Made by a program: the position numbers and the translations under genes
Shown here: positions 22,991-36,616 of the stretch, piece after piece
How the letters are laid out: every line of letters starts with the position of its first letter
How positions within the stretch are numbered: position 1 is the first letter of the stretch
The notes under the pieces: model-generated
The model's input: only the letters and a program-made list of their open reading frames with translations
Told to the model about the DNA's origin: nothing
Database searches by the model: none
Source: Pegea sp. RAD2-039
Lineage: Eukaryota > Chordata > Thaliacea > Salpida > Salpidae
DNA: 64,000 bases
Assembly: GCA_034620365.1 (NCBI GenBank)
Contig: JAQGEQ010000204.1
Span: 248,001-312,000 of the forward strand
Direction: 5' to 3'

Positions 22991-25900
22991 CTCAAGATCG
23001 TATCTATAATTGTTCTTTCGTCATCTTATAACTTAAGTTCTGTTTTCTTAACTTGATATGTGGTAATCTTAGTATCTTTTGTGAAGTGATTTATGATACA
23101 ACATCATATCATGTTTTGTTTAAAATAAGTAAATATAAAAAATGCCATGTCTTTAAGTTACTAAATCTTTGCAATTATATTTTTTCTTTTGCAATCAGGT
23201 TGCCTTGTCAATAAAGAATAAAAAAGAAAAAAGAAAGTTTAAATATTTTTCACAAATACAAAAAAATCACCAGATTATTGAGAATTGTATTCAGAAGAAT
23301 TTTCAACTAATGTAAAAGTTCAAACTTTAAAGTAAATGTATTTTATAAAATTATATTTACATAAAGAAAACCATGTATAAAAATAAATACTCATGGAGAG
23401 TTTAAACGAAGTATACTGAACAAGTTGAAAATTATTTTTGTTATTAATAAGATAGTAGTTATTATTTATTGTTTTACCAATTGTTGTTAAAACAATTAAA
23501 TATTTTTGATACAACATCTTTTACAATTTCTGTTGTAGTAAAAACCTCTATATCTATTCAGTAGTAATTTTAAGGGTTTTGGAATTATATAATCAAATAT
23601 TAAAAAATTATTAGAACAGCTTAAATTCTCAAAATTCAATTATTTTGCTCAATGGTTTCATCTGGAAGCCTAAATCGATAGAAGTTGTTTTTAAAATCTT
23701 GACGAATTTTTTGAAAGCTTGTTCCAACCAATCACTTTTTGATAAACTTTTTAAAGTTTGAATTAGTATAAATGCTTGTCACGAGCAAAATAAGTGCTTA
23801 GCTTAGTACAATTTAGCTTGGTATATTTACCAAGAGAAATTTTGCTTGCATGACAAGTTTTTATTTACTTGGTGTCACTGTTTGGAAAGTTTTACTGATT
23901 AAGATGCTAAATCAACCCAACCTAGCATCTTATTCAGGTATTTTGAGCTACACAGAATCCTAACTACATCCTAAGATTTTCTAACTAACGCTAATATCAG
24001 ACGAGAAAGCAACTGGTTTGACTGTCAGCAAGTGATTAATAATTTAGCTTGCTGCTTAATCTACTTTTTTTTTAATTTTTTAATCTTATACATGAAATTT
24101 CACTTCACAAAGTATGTCACCAGTGACGACACATTTAATTCAAATATATAGTGAGCAAAAAAATAAGTTTGCAGCAATAGAGATTGACGAATTCAAACCG
24201 CTTCAAATTGTATTTTAGGGTGAAACCTAAAAATTAAAAATAAATTCCAAAAATTCGTTTTAATTGAAATTTGAATTGATTATATTTTCAGACAAATATG
24301 TTCTGTTGAAAATCAAAATTATTTTATCGACTTTACTTTTATTAGCCTTGGTTAATCTTACTTTAATCTTTTTGTGTCGTTCACAGCCTGTTTTGATAAT
24401 GATTTTAGTATAAGATAAAGATATTATACTGCGAAAGCTTCTTGGTGAATTTATCTTTTAATCCTCTAAAACATTTATTTCTGAAATAAAAAAAAAGCTT
24501 TTATGACTATGAGAATAAATCGTTTATTACATCAACAAAATCTGTTGCAAGTGTCAACAGCAGGTTTTATAAACAGAAAACATTTTCAACTTTTTGCAAA
24601 AGAATTCCTAAAAGTTAAAATTAAGAATATGTAATTGCACATCTAATTGAATTTTATCTAATTGAAAAAAGGTGACTCAGCTATTTAAAATTAAATAAAA
24701 TGAATCAGTAAAATAACGTGATACTGAGCAGTTATTAATACAGCCCAAAATGTCATGAGTATTTAATAGTAAGCTTGAAAAGAGATAAAATCGTTTGAAA
24801 AATGTTACGTCATGTTATTCAATTAAGAAAATTTTTTAAATGCTTTTAATGCGGATAGTAAAAGTACTTCAGTGATAACTGCTACTGAAGAAAAACTATT
24901 TTCCTTTTTAGTAATTTTAAGTCATTTCACGATTTCGAATTCTTTTAAATGTTTTATTCAAAGAACAAGAAGCAAAAATAAAAATTAATAAAACAATTTA
25001 CAAATATTTTTAGAATATTGAAACAAATAAAGTATAAGCTAGCTTTGAAATAGAATTTCAAAACGAGTGATAATTCGGTGATGAATGTATTTCTTACAGG
25101 GAATAAATTCGTTTGTTTAATTCAGGAATTAAAGTATTGCAGACAAATAAGCATATATCGATTCAGAGACAATTTCAACACTAGTAAAATTCACAGTAAG
25201 GAAATAAAAATAGAAGTTTCGTTAAAGAAATATACAAATGTTGAAGAATAACACTGAAAAGACGTTGATACAAACACTAGCTAATAAAACAACTAAAACT
25301 ATCTTATGCTGCACTCAAAGTTATTAGATAGTTTCTGTATTTTACTTTTTGTTTTTACAGCTTATTTAAACAAACTAGAACTTTTTGGAATTGAACATTG
25401 TGTGCAAAGCAATAAATAGTTTAAACAAAATATTTGTGGAATAGAAAAGTAAAATGAATTTAAAAATAAATTAGGAGAAAAATTTGGTTTTTTCAAACTA
25501 TTCACAAAAATAGAAACTACTTTAATCTTTGATTATGTTTGCGGTGAACAGTTTTAAATTTTGACAAGACTTAAAAAGGAAGTTGCAATTTTTCAGTTTA
25601 TAAGTTTGTTTTGAAGTACATTCAACTTAAACTCGTGATATTAAGTTGATTACAATTCAATATATACTGTATCTAAAAAGTAAATGCATTGTAATCAATT
25701 TTAGAAGGATATTCATCAAACATATTGTCTGGAATTAATTGGACTAAAACTACTTAATGGCAATTATATATGGCTTTGTGCACAATTTAAAACTTTATAA
25801 TTTGTACAAAATATCAAAAGAAAATAAAAGATAAATAAATGAGATAATTACAGGATCTTAAACAATTGTTTGAGATGAAGAAATGTGTGGATCTATTGAT

Positions 25901-26003
25901 ATAGGTACAATATTGAATCAGATACCATGATATTGAAGAAATCTCTCATAAAATGTTTGCTACACAAAAAACATTGAAGAAGTAATCAAAGATTTGAAGA
26001 AAA
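22991..26003. other. Gene-poor AT-rich stretch
   Basis: About 3 kb without recognisable genes or repeats on either strand. The last few hundred bases should include the TESK 3'UTR on the minus strand. Confidence 0.5.
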
Positions 26004-29000
26004 TCATGGGTGTGAGTAGTCTATGACAGGTATATGGACCCCACATATACAAAATTTCCAGGATTGTTTGTTAAATAATTGTTGATCCTCATTTTCATGT
26101 TGTGAATCATTACTACAGACTTCACCTTTGATTCTAACAGAAGATTCGAAGTCGTTTTCAGATAAATCTTTCTCCATTTCTTGATTCTGATGCAAATCAA
26201 CGGTTTCAAAATCTGCATCATCTACTAAAGTTTGGATCGTCTGATTATGATCTGAGATTGAATCCACCTCTGACTGTGATGTAATTACACTTCGTAGTTT
26301 CTTCAAATCAGGCATACTGATACAATGTCTTCTCATATGTCTCGAGTTTCTGGAAAGAGCTGAGATGACTTCTGCTTTGGAGTGGCGATCACATATGTCT
26401 TGTTCCTCATCATCTGTTGAAGAACGCTGAGCCCTCCACCAAGCAGACAACCCACCACCACTAGGTGAGAGAACCATCGCTCGATGAATAGCTCTTTTGT
26501 GATGAAATGAGTGAGTTGGAGAATCTTTAAATATCACATCTTCATCTATTGGAGTGAAAGATAAACGATGAAAGAGATCCGTAGAAAACCTGAGATCATC
26601 ACCTAGCAACGAGAATTTTACGAAATAAGTTAAAAAAGTCTTAAAATCGATATAAATTATTCAAAAGAAACAAAAAATTATTTCATTTTCAACTTTATAC
26701 TGCCAACGAATGAGTTGTAATAAAAATAGTAAGTAAACACGGTTAGTGTAAATAAATATGTTGTTTGCTCTTAAATTAATCTTTTATTCTAATTTCATCA
26801 TCAAATTTTCTAAAAATGTCTACTGAAAGTGAAATTGTGAATAAGAAACTTTCAAACCACATAAGATGTGGATTTTTATTCACTTTGCTGAGGATTTTTT
26901 GAAAATTCGGCTGGTTTGTTCACAATTAGATGTTAACATGTTTGAAAATAAGTGATACAAATAAAATATCTTTGTATTTTTCAGTAACTGAAATAGTATT
27001 TCATTAAATGTAAATTCAAATATTTTAGGATAAAAATGAAGAAGCTTGAATTTTTTGCTTCAATATGTTAAAAATAAAAACATTAAAACTAAATTATCGA
27101 TTTTCTTATTATTTTATTTCTTACTCTAAACTGAAATTTATTTTATCTAAAAATTTGATTATTTAAAACAAGAAACAACTTAAATTCAGAAACTAAAAAT
27201 TCAAAGAAGAAATTGAATATAAGTTTTTTGAAACAATTTGTAAGATATTAATCACATTTCAATATTTCTATAAATAAATGTAGATCACCTGAATGTTTAA
27301 TTTGATAAATTATCAAAAAACCAATTTGTGAAAAATATCTTCATGATAATTGTGAAAAAATTATTCTAGTAACATATTCTATTTGTGAGATGATTTGTTG
27401 TAAGAACAACAACAAAACAAGTAGTTTTAAGAAGTTAGACAAATAATTAAATCAATTTTACAGAAGTTTTAACAGTTTTTGGCCCAGTTCCTAAACCTTC
27501 CCTCAAACTAAAAAAATGATTATCTTGTTGACTCGGTTAGTTAGTTGGTTTTTCTAAAACTATTTGCATTTTAGGTTTGAAAATAATTATAAAGTTTGTA
27601 TTTTGTAGTTTCTTTAAAATCTAAAATTAATTGCTGCGAGTTTGAACAAAACAGATTAAATGGTTTTCAGTAAAAGAATTGTAGAAAGAAGAAAATTATG
27701 ATTGTTTCAAAATGAAATTACAAAAACCTCACTACTGATTGAGATTTTTTATTGTTTGTTTAAAAGAACTTGGATAAAAGAATTGTTTTTTCAGGAAATT
27801 CAACTTCAAGTAAAACTGTTAAGTTCTTACCATGTACAGAAAATCTATTGGTTTGTTGATTACAATGTTGGAACTTCTCACATTCTTTCATATTCAAAGT
27901 CATTTCCAGGAATGTTTCACTTGGTGCATCAACTAGTTTCTGATCAAGTTGTCCATTTAAAAACTGTTAATAATTCAATTTATTTAAAAACAAATAGTCT
28001 TTTTGAAAATAATAAAATTTAGTTAACAAATAATCTTGGGCGGGTTTTCTTTTTTGTATTTTGCACACAGCAGAACATTTGAAAAATACTGCAAACAAAT
28101 AAGCTGTTTGTGATAAAGGATCGCATGCCTGATAGAATTAGAATAAATTTACTCTTGTGTGATCATCTTTCAACATTTTTTTACATATTTGTCAATTATA
28201 AGAAACTTTCTGTGAAATTATCAAAAAATAAAAATTACTTTTTTTTTGTCAAATTATTTAATTAAATTCTAATATTTAATGTTTGTTAGAATTCAAATAA
28301 TTGCTACTAGTCATGAAACTAATGCTTGAATTGGGTGAACAGTTCGAATGTTAATGTGATAGCAAATGGCTTTCATACAAACTCACTGATGTCTTCAAGA
28401 TATCATTTAAATTCATCTGTCCATCAATATCAGGCTTCATATACAAATTAGGTTTTATGATTTAACTATTGCAGATAAATAGAAAAAATTCGCTTCATTT
28501 GCGAGAATTTTAAAAAGAAATTGATCGAAATAAGAGGATCATATTTTAAAGAAATTTTTTAGAAAATATTTAAGCAGGAAACTCACTTCTAAGGCAGTAA
28601 AAGGATTTGTAAACGAATTAGCTTCATTATCAGTAGAAGTGCCAATTTGTAGAACATTTGCATTTGCCATATTAGCTGCATGATTGATAAGTTCCCAGGA
28701 TATATCCGAAAAACTCATAGATAATCTTGAACCATTTCTATTTTCTTTAACTCGATTCTAGAATAATTGCAGGAAAATGTGAAGACCAACAATTACACTG
28801 AATTCCAAGAAATCAATAATAGGAAAATGTTTTCAAAGATTTAATTAAATACCAAAACACCAGTTGTTTTGATTAATGTGGAATTACAAAAGCTTTTAAA
28901 GAATTTTGAGAAAATCAGATTAAGTCGTAAGTTTTGTTTATATAGAGCAACTGGATTGTAATAATAAAGATTTAAGATAACAAGGAACCAAAGAAGAAAA

Positions 29001-32000
29001 TGTTTTTAAAATATTTTAGATACTAGCAAAGAAAATATTTATCTAAAAAAGTGAAAGTTTCATCGAATCAAATTGAAAGTAATTAGTTAGTTTTCAATAT
29101 TTCTACACAATTCACTTACTGATCTAAGATGTACTTCAGTACTATCCGTAAAATCATTTTCATTAATCTCTTCTGAGGTACTCGAATGTAAGTTGCAAGT
29201 GTTTGGTGGATCGTTATTATATACAACTGCAATTAAATATAGAAATATTATTTACTACAAAGTTGTAACAATACTTTTCTTAAATTGTAAGTTGAATAGG
29301 AAACAGTTTTCAAGTTAACAATGACGCTGTAATGTTTTGTTTAAATTATTTACTAAATTGTAATTTTAAAATATCCACTTTAGCAAACACCTGAATATTA
29401 TATCAAAACATTTGAACTTAGAAAATAAAAAAGTCAAATTTTGCTAAACGACAGCCTATAATTTACTTCAACTTTAATCAAACTGTGTTGAAAGTTAAAA
29501 CAAACAAGATAAAACTTTCTGTATGCAATTAAATGAGAAAAAAACAAATAATTAATAGAATAGTTCAACTTGACCTTGACTGAAAACACTTTAAATTCTT
29601 TCAGGGTTTTGTGAGAAAATCAAAGGTAAAAAAGAATTGTGAATTTAAAAGAAGAAGATTAACAAATGTTAAATACTGTAACTAAATTTGAAAAACAGGA
29701 AACAACTGTTTGAAGCGCCGTTTAAACAAACATGTGTGTTATCTACTACGTGCAGACAACTTTAAGTTTCAGAAAATCAGTGTATTAGATAAGAAGGAAG
29801 TAGTAGAGTAAAAAAATAAGCTTCACAATTGACGAATTTACAAATTTGAAAAAGTTTAGAGAAATAAATTCGACTTTTTCATTATTAATAACCATTTTAC
29901 AGCAAGTAGTTAAAGAAAAATGTGCCAAAAGAATTTACTGCATAGTGAAAAGAGCTTTGAGTCGATTAGAAAGGTATTTTGAGCAGAAAAAGCTTGAGCT
30001 TTCATAAAATATTTAAGGAAATTTTCTCATTTATTCACCAATACATCAAATTTGATTTATTAAAAGTGAATTTATTTCACCCACATCAAATAAAACAAAT
30101 TTGACATTTAAATACAATGTTTGACAAACTGAGTGAAAGTTTCTATAAAATTAATCAAAACTCTAACTGATATTAAACCCTGAAAATAATCTAACCTTCA
30201 GATATGTGAAGATTTCTATCATGAAGAACATTATCTTTTAGAAGTTGTAGTTTTGAAACAATTTGACAAAAAGATGGTCTTAAGGTTGGTTCCACCTGCA
30301 AACAATTGAATTCTTTATTCTGGTTTTTCAACATTTAAAACTTAATTTTTATAATTTGAAAACAAATTCTTGTTTATTAGTAATTATGTTGTGAAAAAAC
30401 ATAAAGAATCTTTGAATGGTATCTACAAAAAGCTTGTAAAATAATAAGATTTACTTCACAGCAGTCAATAGCAAGTTGCAAAAATAAATCAGGACAAGTG
30501 AATGAATGCTTCCACCAGTCATTGCTATTCTCTTTGTATAAAATACTTTTATAAAGTTCAACATTCAGCCCAAAATCATTTGTTCTTGGAAGTTCTTCAG
30601 GATCGCATGGTAATCGAGCAATTAATTGGCATAAAAGAATTCCAAATGAAAATGCGTCAGCCTAAATGAGAAAATGTTTTTATGAGTGATACTACATTGA
30701 ATGTGAAGTAATTTGTTGTGCTGACACAGTTAACTGAAAAGTTGACAAAACATTTGCTCAGTAGAAAAGTACAGAAGGCGAATTGGTGATAAAGTTGAAA
30801 AAGCAATTAATCATTTATGAGTTGCACTTAAAGGCTCCACATCAAAAATCTTCCACAGCTCAGAAACAAAAGAAATGAAAATTCCAAATTAAATCGTTTT
30901 TATCAAAACCATTTAGAGAAATTTATTCAATTAGAAACTTAACTGTTTGATCATAAGGTTTATCTCGCAAAACTTCGGGAGCAATCACATAGGGTGTCCC
31001 AACTATATGAAGATTATTTCGTTCTTTAACTGTTGTCGGTATTTTTTCAGCTAACCCAAAATCAGCAACTATAGCTGAATATTGGCAACCTTCAGTCGAA
31101 TCATTCACACGTATCAAGCAATTCTGTACAACATCAACAATAGGTTTGCATATTCGAAGTTAACATAAAAATATTCAATTAAATACTTCAACAGGAATAA
31201 TCAAATAAGGAAATTTAAAAAAAAATAGAAATAAATAATAAATGTTTAGTACTTTGGCTGATAAGTCGCGGTGAAAAACTCCAAAGGAATGCAAATATTC
31301 CATTCCTAATGCTATATCCAAAGCTATACTGATTTGTACATTCCACGATAAATACTGATCCTTTTTCAGTATCAATTGGTCTAAATCTCCACCATTAATA
31401 AACTAAAAATGGAAAATTTGAAAGTTAACATCAACTGATTACTACAAAAGTAAATTTCAAAATGAAAGTATTAAAGATTGGAATATGAAGTGAAAAGGTT
31501 TTGTTTTTTGTAAGAATGTAAAAATATTTTCGAGAAATTAGTGATGAAATGAAAAAATACCTCTGTAAGGGCATGAAGTTGACCCTCATGTACGCATGCT
31601 CCCATCAACCTGTTGATTGATCAATGTACTTGAAAACGTTTAATTGATTTAATATCACCAAATAAGTAGCGGGGTTTATACTGAAAATTGATTTATTGAT
31701 TCTAAAGTGTAACAATTTGTTTCAAATTTGTTTATTTAAGTAAACTAGTTAATTAAAAGTTTAGATTGAAACATCAACTAACTAAGTGATCGAAAAGACA
31801 TCACGTGACAGTTTTGAAAGTTTATCAGATGTTAGTGTTTAAATATTTATTTAACTTAAAACAAAATAATTGAAGATACTTTAAAATGTTTGGATGAGAA
31901 AGTTTATTCATTAGTTGTAACTCTCGAAGAATATTCATCTTTGTATTTGTATTCTTGTTTCGTTTCAAAACCATTACTTGACCAGTTGACTTATGCGTAA

Positions 32001-33150
32001 CCTGTAAATCATGAACTGAATTTGTCAAATTGATTTTTTTTAAATCAAATTTCAAATAAATTAGACGATTATTTAAGAAAGAGGTTCAGACAGTTCATAA
32101 TTTTTCTAATTTTCGTAAATAAGAGATGAAAATATTTACAAGATTAAGATCATTTTCACACTTTTATAAAAATTATTAGAAAATAAATATTATGAGTATT
32201 CTGTATCAACCAAAAATAACTATTAAAGTACAACGAATGACAGAAAGAGGTCTAGTAGATGACCTTTTTAGTAATTGTTAAAAGGATGCTGCTGACTTAA
32301 CCAAATAAAAGCAAGTTTCAAAAGTTTAGAAAATAAACTTTTCACTTTCCAATCTATATATGACACATTTAAACTAACTTTTTGTAAAAATTTCTAGAAA
32401 TAGTTACCATATGATATACATCAAGTGATCAGTATCATCTTTTGTTTAAATATATTTTTATATTTTGTTAGTCAAATCTAATTAGGATTTTAGGGTTGAA
32501 TTTAAATGCTCATTATTGTAACAAAAAACAAAAATTTCCGAAAATTCTAAGATTAAATATGAAAAGAATCAAATATCAAATAAGTAAATCAAATATTTAT
32601 CATTATCAAAAATATGTCTACAGATAATTATAAATGTCATCTTGCTAAGAGACAATAAAAATAATTTAAAAGGTCTAAACAGTTAAATTTGTAGAAAAAA
32701 TCAATTCAAAATATATTTGCAGCCAATAAATTAGCAACTTATAAAGTATTATTATAATGACCTAAAATGATATTAATCATATGATTAGTTTTGAATAGTT
32801 CAAAGAAAATTTCAAGTAAAAATAGACAATTAGTTGTACAAAAATTATCAGAAATATAGATGTATAAAGACGATAAATTTTAATCTTCCATCATCTTATA
32901 TGATTTAAAACACAATTTAGGCTTACAAAATACTAAAATAAATTGGTGAGCCAACCTTAAACACATCTGAAAAAAATCCATTACCCAATTCTTCTAAGTC
33001 AAAGTCATCAATTCTTGCTAGATTAGAAAATGCATTTCTTAAAGCATTGTAGTGAGAAATGTTCAATCGATCTCTTTTAGAGTGTAAGGACTCACAGGGG
33101 ATTTCTTCCGTTAGATGCTCTTTAGTTGAATCTTGAAAATCTTCTTTCAT
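26004..33150 (-). CDS. TESK: TESK family dual-specificity protein kinase
   Basis: Testis-specific kinase family; it phosphorylates cofilin and controls actin. Minus-strand exons: 33150-32956, 32001-31880, 31609-31561, 31402-31253, 31123-30944, 30661-30455, 30295-30196, 29226-29120, 28757-28587, 28434-28387, 27963-27831 and 26602-26004. Joined they give 686 residues in frame (human TESK1 is 626). The kinase domain is about residues 48-333: glycine loop [15 protein letters not shown] lysine K78 (QVMVLK), HRDLSAKNC (166-174, the TESK-type loop), DFG 193-195 in [11 protein letters not shown], and [22 protein letters not shown] and [15 protein letters not shown] are also TESK hallmarks. The tail is disordered, Ser/Asp-rich, with a basic [14 protein letters not shown] segment. 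An acceptor (tttcag) lies 15 bases before the ATG, so at least one upstream non-coding exon or leader is likely. Exon 28434-28387 has a poor pyrimidine tract and is the least certain. Confidence 0.92.
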
Positions 33151-33165
33151 CTTATTGATGACTAC

Positions 33166-34467
33166 CTGAAATTATTAAGTTAATAAAATTTGAAAAATCT
33201 AAACAGTTTATAGCCATATAATGAGGACTTAAAGATATTTTCTCTATTTTAATGATCATATGTCATAGTACTTAACAATTTTTATGTCACTAACCACTAA
33301 CCACCAATAAAAAATTATTTTGCAAAAAAAGGAAAATATAAATCAATTAAAGTATAAAATATTTTAGACACAACAAAAATATTATACAACTTTTTATAAG
33401 CATGTTTTAATGTTACTGAAAAACTTACAGTAATAACATCATAAATAAAAATCTTAATTGACTGAAAATGATTATCACTTAATAACAAGTGTTAAAAATA
33501 TGTAAGAGATCACAATTATAGAATCAAATATCTATAAAATGAATAAACAGCAACAAAACTTTATAAATTATTTAATAACATTTTACAAGTTTTAGGCATT
33601 TAAATAATCTTTTTAAGATTTAACTTTAAAAGTTCATTAAAAAGAATAATTTTGAGAGCTATTTACTAATACTAAAAATTGTTTGCTTATTAATGTTGTA
33701 AGCAATTCACTTTACAATATTTAAAAGTATATAGGAATATATCATTTTTATCTAAGTAGATAATATAGATAATTTTTCAGAACAAATAAGAAAGCTAGCC
33801 TGAAATATAAAAATACTCAAATCAAGTAATTTTAAGTTTTACATATTTTAGAAAACACTACTCAATTCATCTCTCTATACCATAAGATTTCAATTTAATA
33901 TTAAAACACAAGAAGAAAAATGACAACTAACTAACTTCTAAATCTATTTCAGCAAAAGAAGCATATTTAAAAACTTATTTATAGTTTTGTCTACAAATAT
34001 TTGGAAATTATTTCTTTACCATCATATAAATAATAATAAAAAAGTGAAAAGCTTAAGAAACTTCTTAGTTTCTAGTATAATAATGCAACAAATTAGAATT
34101 TATAAGTAGTTAAAAACAGAAAAGCTAACTAATATTAACACATAAGAATAAATTTAAAATGATATCTTAATATTTCCTAGTAAATAATAATTAAGTATCT
34201 ATTTACAGCTTGTAATAATTTCACAACTTCAAAGAAATAAATTGTTTATTTTCAACTACAATAACAAATTAAATTGCAAATTGACCAAAAGTTTAATTTC
34301 TAAAAATACTACCTTTTAATTTTTAAAGAAGCAAGACTAAACACAAAAGTATTAAAATTTAATAGTAAACAACTTGAAAACTTTCACTAACCTTTATTTG
34401 ATTTGTAGAAGTGTAGCTTAAATGTAATACTTAAAGTTTAAAGTTTCTTATATAAAACTTCCATTAC
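33166..34467 (-). other. Probable TESK 5' intron
   Basis: AT-rich, no coding seen. It would be bounded by the acceptor before the TESK ATG and a candidate donor GGAG|GTAATG at 34467. A minus-strand ATG at 34477 just before that donor would, if spliced, form only a 7-codon upstream frame. Inference. Confidence 0.3.
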
Positions 34468-34477
34468 CTCCAACCAT

Positions 34478-36616
34478 GAGTAGTGCTGATAACAATAACA
34501 AGAAACACGCATCAGTCAGAAACGGTGCTAAAATTTTAAACTTTTTTGACGTACTTTATTTTTGGTTATTAAAACTTTATATTTTAGAAATTCAACAAAT
34601 TGATATTTCATCATTTCAGTAAGCTTCACAAAAAATAGATTTCTTAGTTAATCATAAAATATTAATTTTAAAAATTTCATACAATAAATTATATCAATTG
34701 TTATAAGTTATACTTATTAGAATCAGTCTTTTCATAAATTAAAAAAGACTACGATGTTATTTAATAAGCATTAAGATTAAATTATTTCAAGATCTGTATA
34801 ATATTAGCTTATTGTTTTGATTTAATCATTTGATGTATATAATCAAAGAGACTCATCAAAAGTAAGTTTTCAATTTTGTAGTTGAACACTATATGAGTAA
34901 CCAGGAAAATAGCCTTATTTTAAATTGCATCCATCATATCCAAACAGAAAGTGTGGCCTGATGTAATTTTCATGCATTTGCTTGTCTGGTCACAAACATG
35001 CTTACGGAAGGTCTTCATATCACAGAGATCGACCTTCATTTCTTTCATTCTGTCGCTTCTCTATGATGTATTCGATTTTAATATCTGCACCTTATTTCTT
35101 TCTTTGGACATCGAAGTACTGGAAATGATAATAAAAAGTGTTATGTTATTAAAGTTAGTTTGTAGCCATGAACTAACAATTTATTGTCAAGCATGAAACA
35201 ATTTAATGAATAGACTATGGAAAACGGTATGAAAAATTTCAGAAAATTTAGAACTAGCTTGACTTTTGAAACTTCATCTAAATTTCACCATTTTACTAAT
35301 CTTTAAAGTTTTACTTATTGCCTTATTTATCAAATTCTTATGCAATTAAATATCAATAAAAACTTTTGATGTCTCTTAATTTTACACATTAGCTTAACAA
35401 ATAATGTTTTCTATTCATAAAAAACTCTTTAAAATATCTTTAGATTAATTTGCATCAGTATTTTTTTCAAATATTTGCTAAATTTATAAAGAAATCAATT
35501 TTCAGAACATTGATTATTTAAAAAAATAGAAATAGATTGCAAGCTAAAAAAACTCACAAAGTGGTGGGTTTTTTTAATGAGGCATTTTTAAAGAAGCCTC
35601 TTTTTCTAGTTTATCGTAAATTATAACGATTTGAAATATTTTTAAAGCTAGTTACTGCATTGAAGAAACTTGCATAAATTTAAACAAGCTCTAACTAGTA
35701 CTACTTTTAACCTTATAAAGTATTTAAAAAATTATTTAGTCCAAGAACGCCTAAGTTCTTCAGGAAGCATGGATATGAACAAACTTGTCGTTAATTACTC
35801 GAACAAGCTCTCAGGCTTTCAAATGAACTCAAGCTATTGAATCGCTATATTTTTGAAAGATTTATTGTAATCAAGCATAAAAACCTATTAATCTGTTATA
35901 AATATTTCTCTTAAACGATTTCTTGGTGCATTTTTTTGAATTGTTGGTGAAACTTTTCTTAGACTTTCAAACTTTACAGAACACTTTCTTGAAATGGCAA
36001 AAAAGTTTCTATTTTAAAAAGAAAAAGCTTACAAAAATCTTTATTTTTTACCACTTCTTTCCACCAGAAGTTTTCTTTTAACTGCTGAAAATTATTTTAA
36101 AAATCATTAAGCTGTCTACTTACACAATAAGTTTTTGTGGCTGTCGTTTCAGTAACCGATTAATATATCTGTTTAAAACTTGATTTGATAAGAAGTTCGT
36201 TGGTTAACTTTTGACTTGAGAGTAAGATTATATTTCGTCTAAACAAGGTTTATTCATTGTATTTGAAGAGTTGTAGAGTTACTCTTAGTCATACTTTGAA
36301 GCATCTCTATTTTTATTTTTAAAATTATCTTAAAAAGTATTTTTATTTAAAAGGCTAATTGGCTGGATTTTATATTTGTAAAAGTGGAAAAATTAATCTG
36401 TTTCTCAAAAACTAAAAAAATATAAGTATTCTTATATAAGAAATATAGTATTCCTATTTTGGCGTTTTTATGACTTGCTCTTGTTTCTATGCCAACTTTC
36501 AACTTTTTTCTGTAAATACTGGTTTCAAACATTTTTGATTTTATTTAAGAACTCTAGAATAAGATCTACAGCATATTTTAAATTTATGGTGATAATGATT
36601 AATTAGATTTTTTGCA
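34478..36616. other. Intergenic region between TESK and the 204-residue orphan
   Basis: Mostly featureless AT-rich DNA. On the plus strand a frame starting at 34476 begins MSSADNNNKKHASVRNG and is open for 48 codons, but no supporting donor or downstream exon was found. Some less AT-rich DNA occurs at 34940-35120 without a recognisable product. Confidence 0.35.

Noticed and set aside
35555-35610. Hairpins followed by T-runs resembling bacterial terminators
   Set aside because: The window is eukaryotic nuclear DNA; such stems are expected by chance here.
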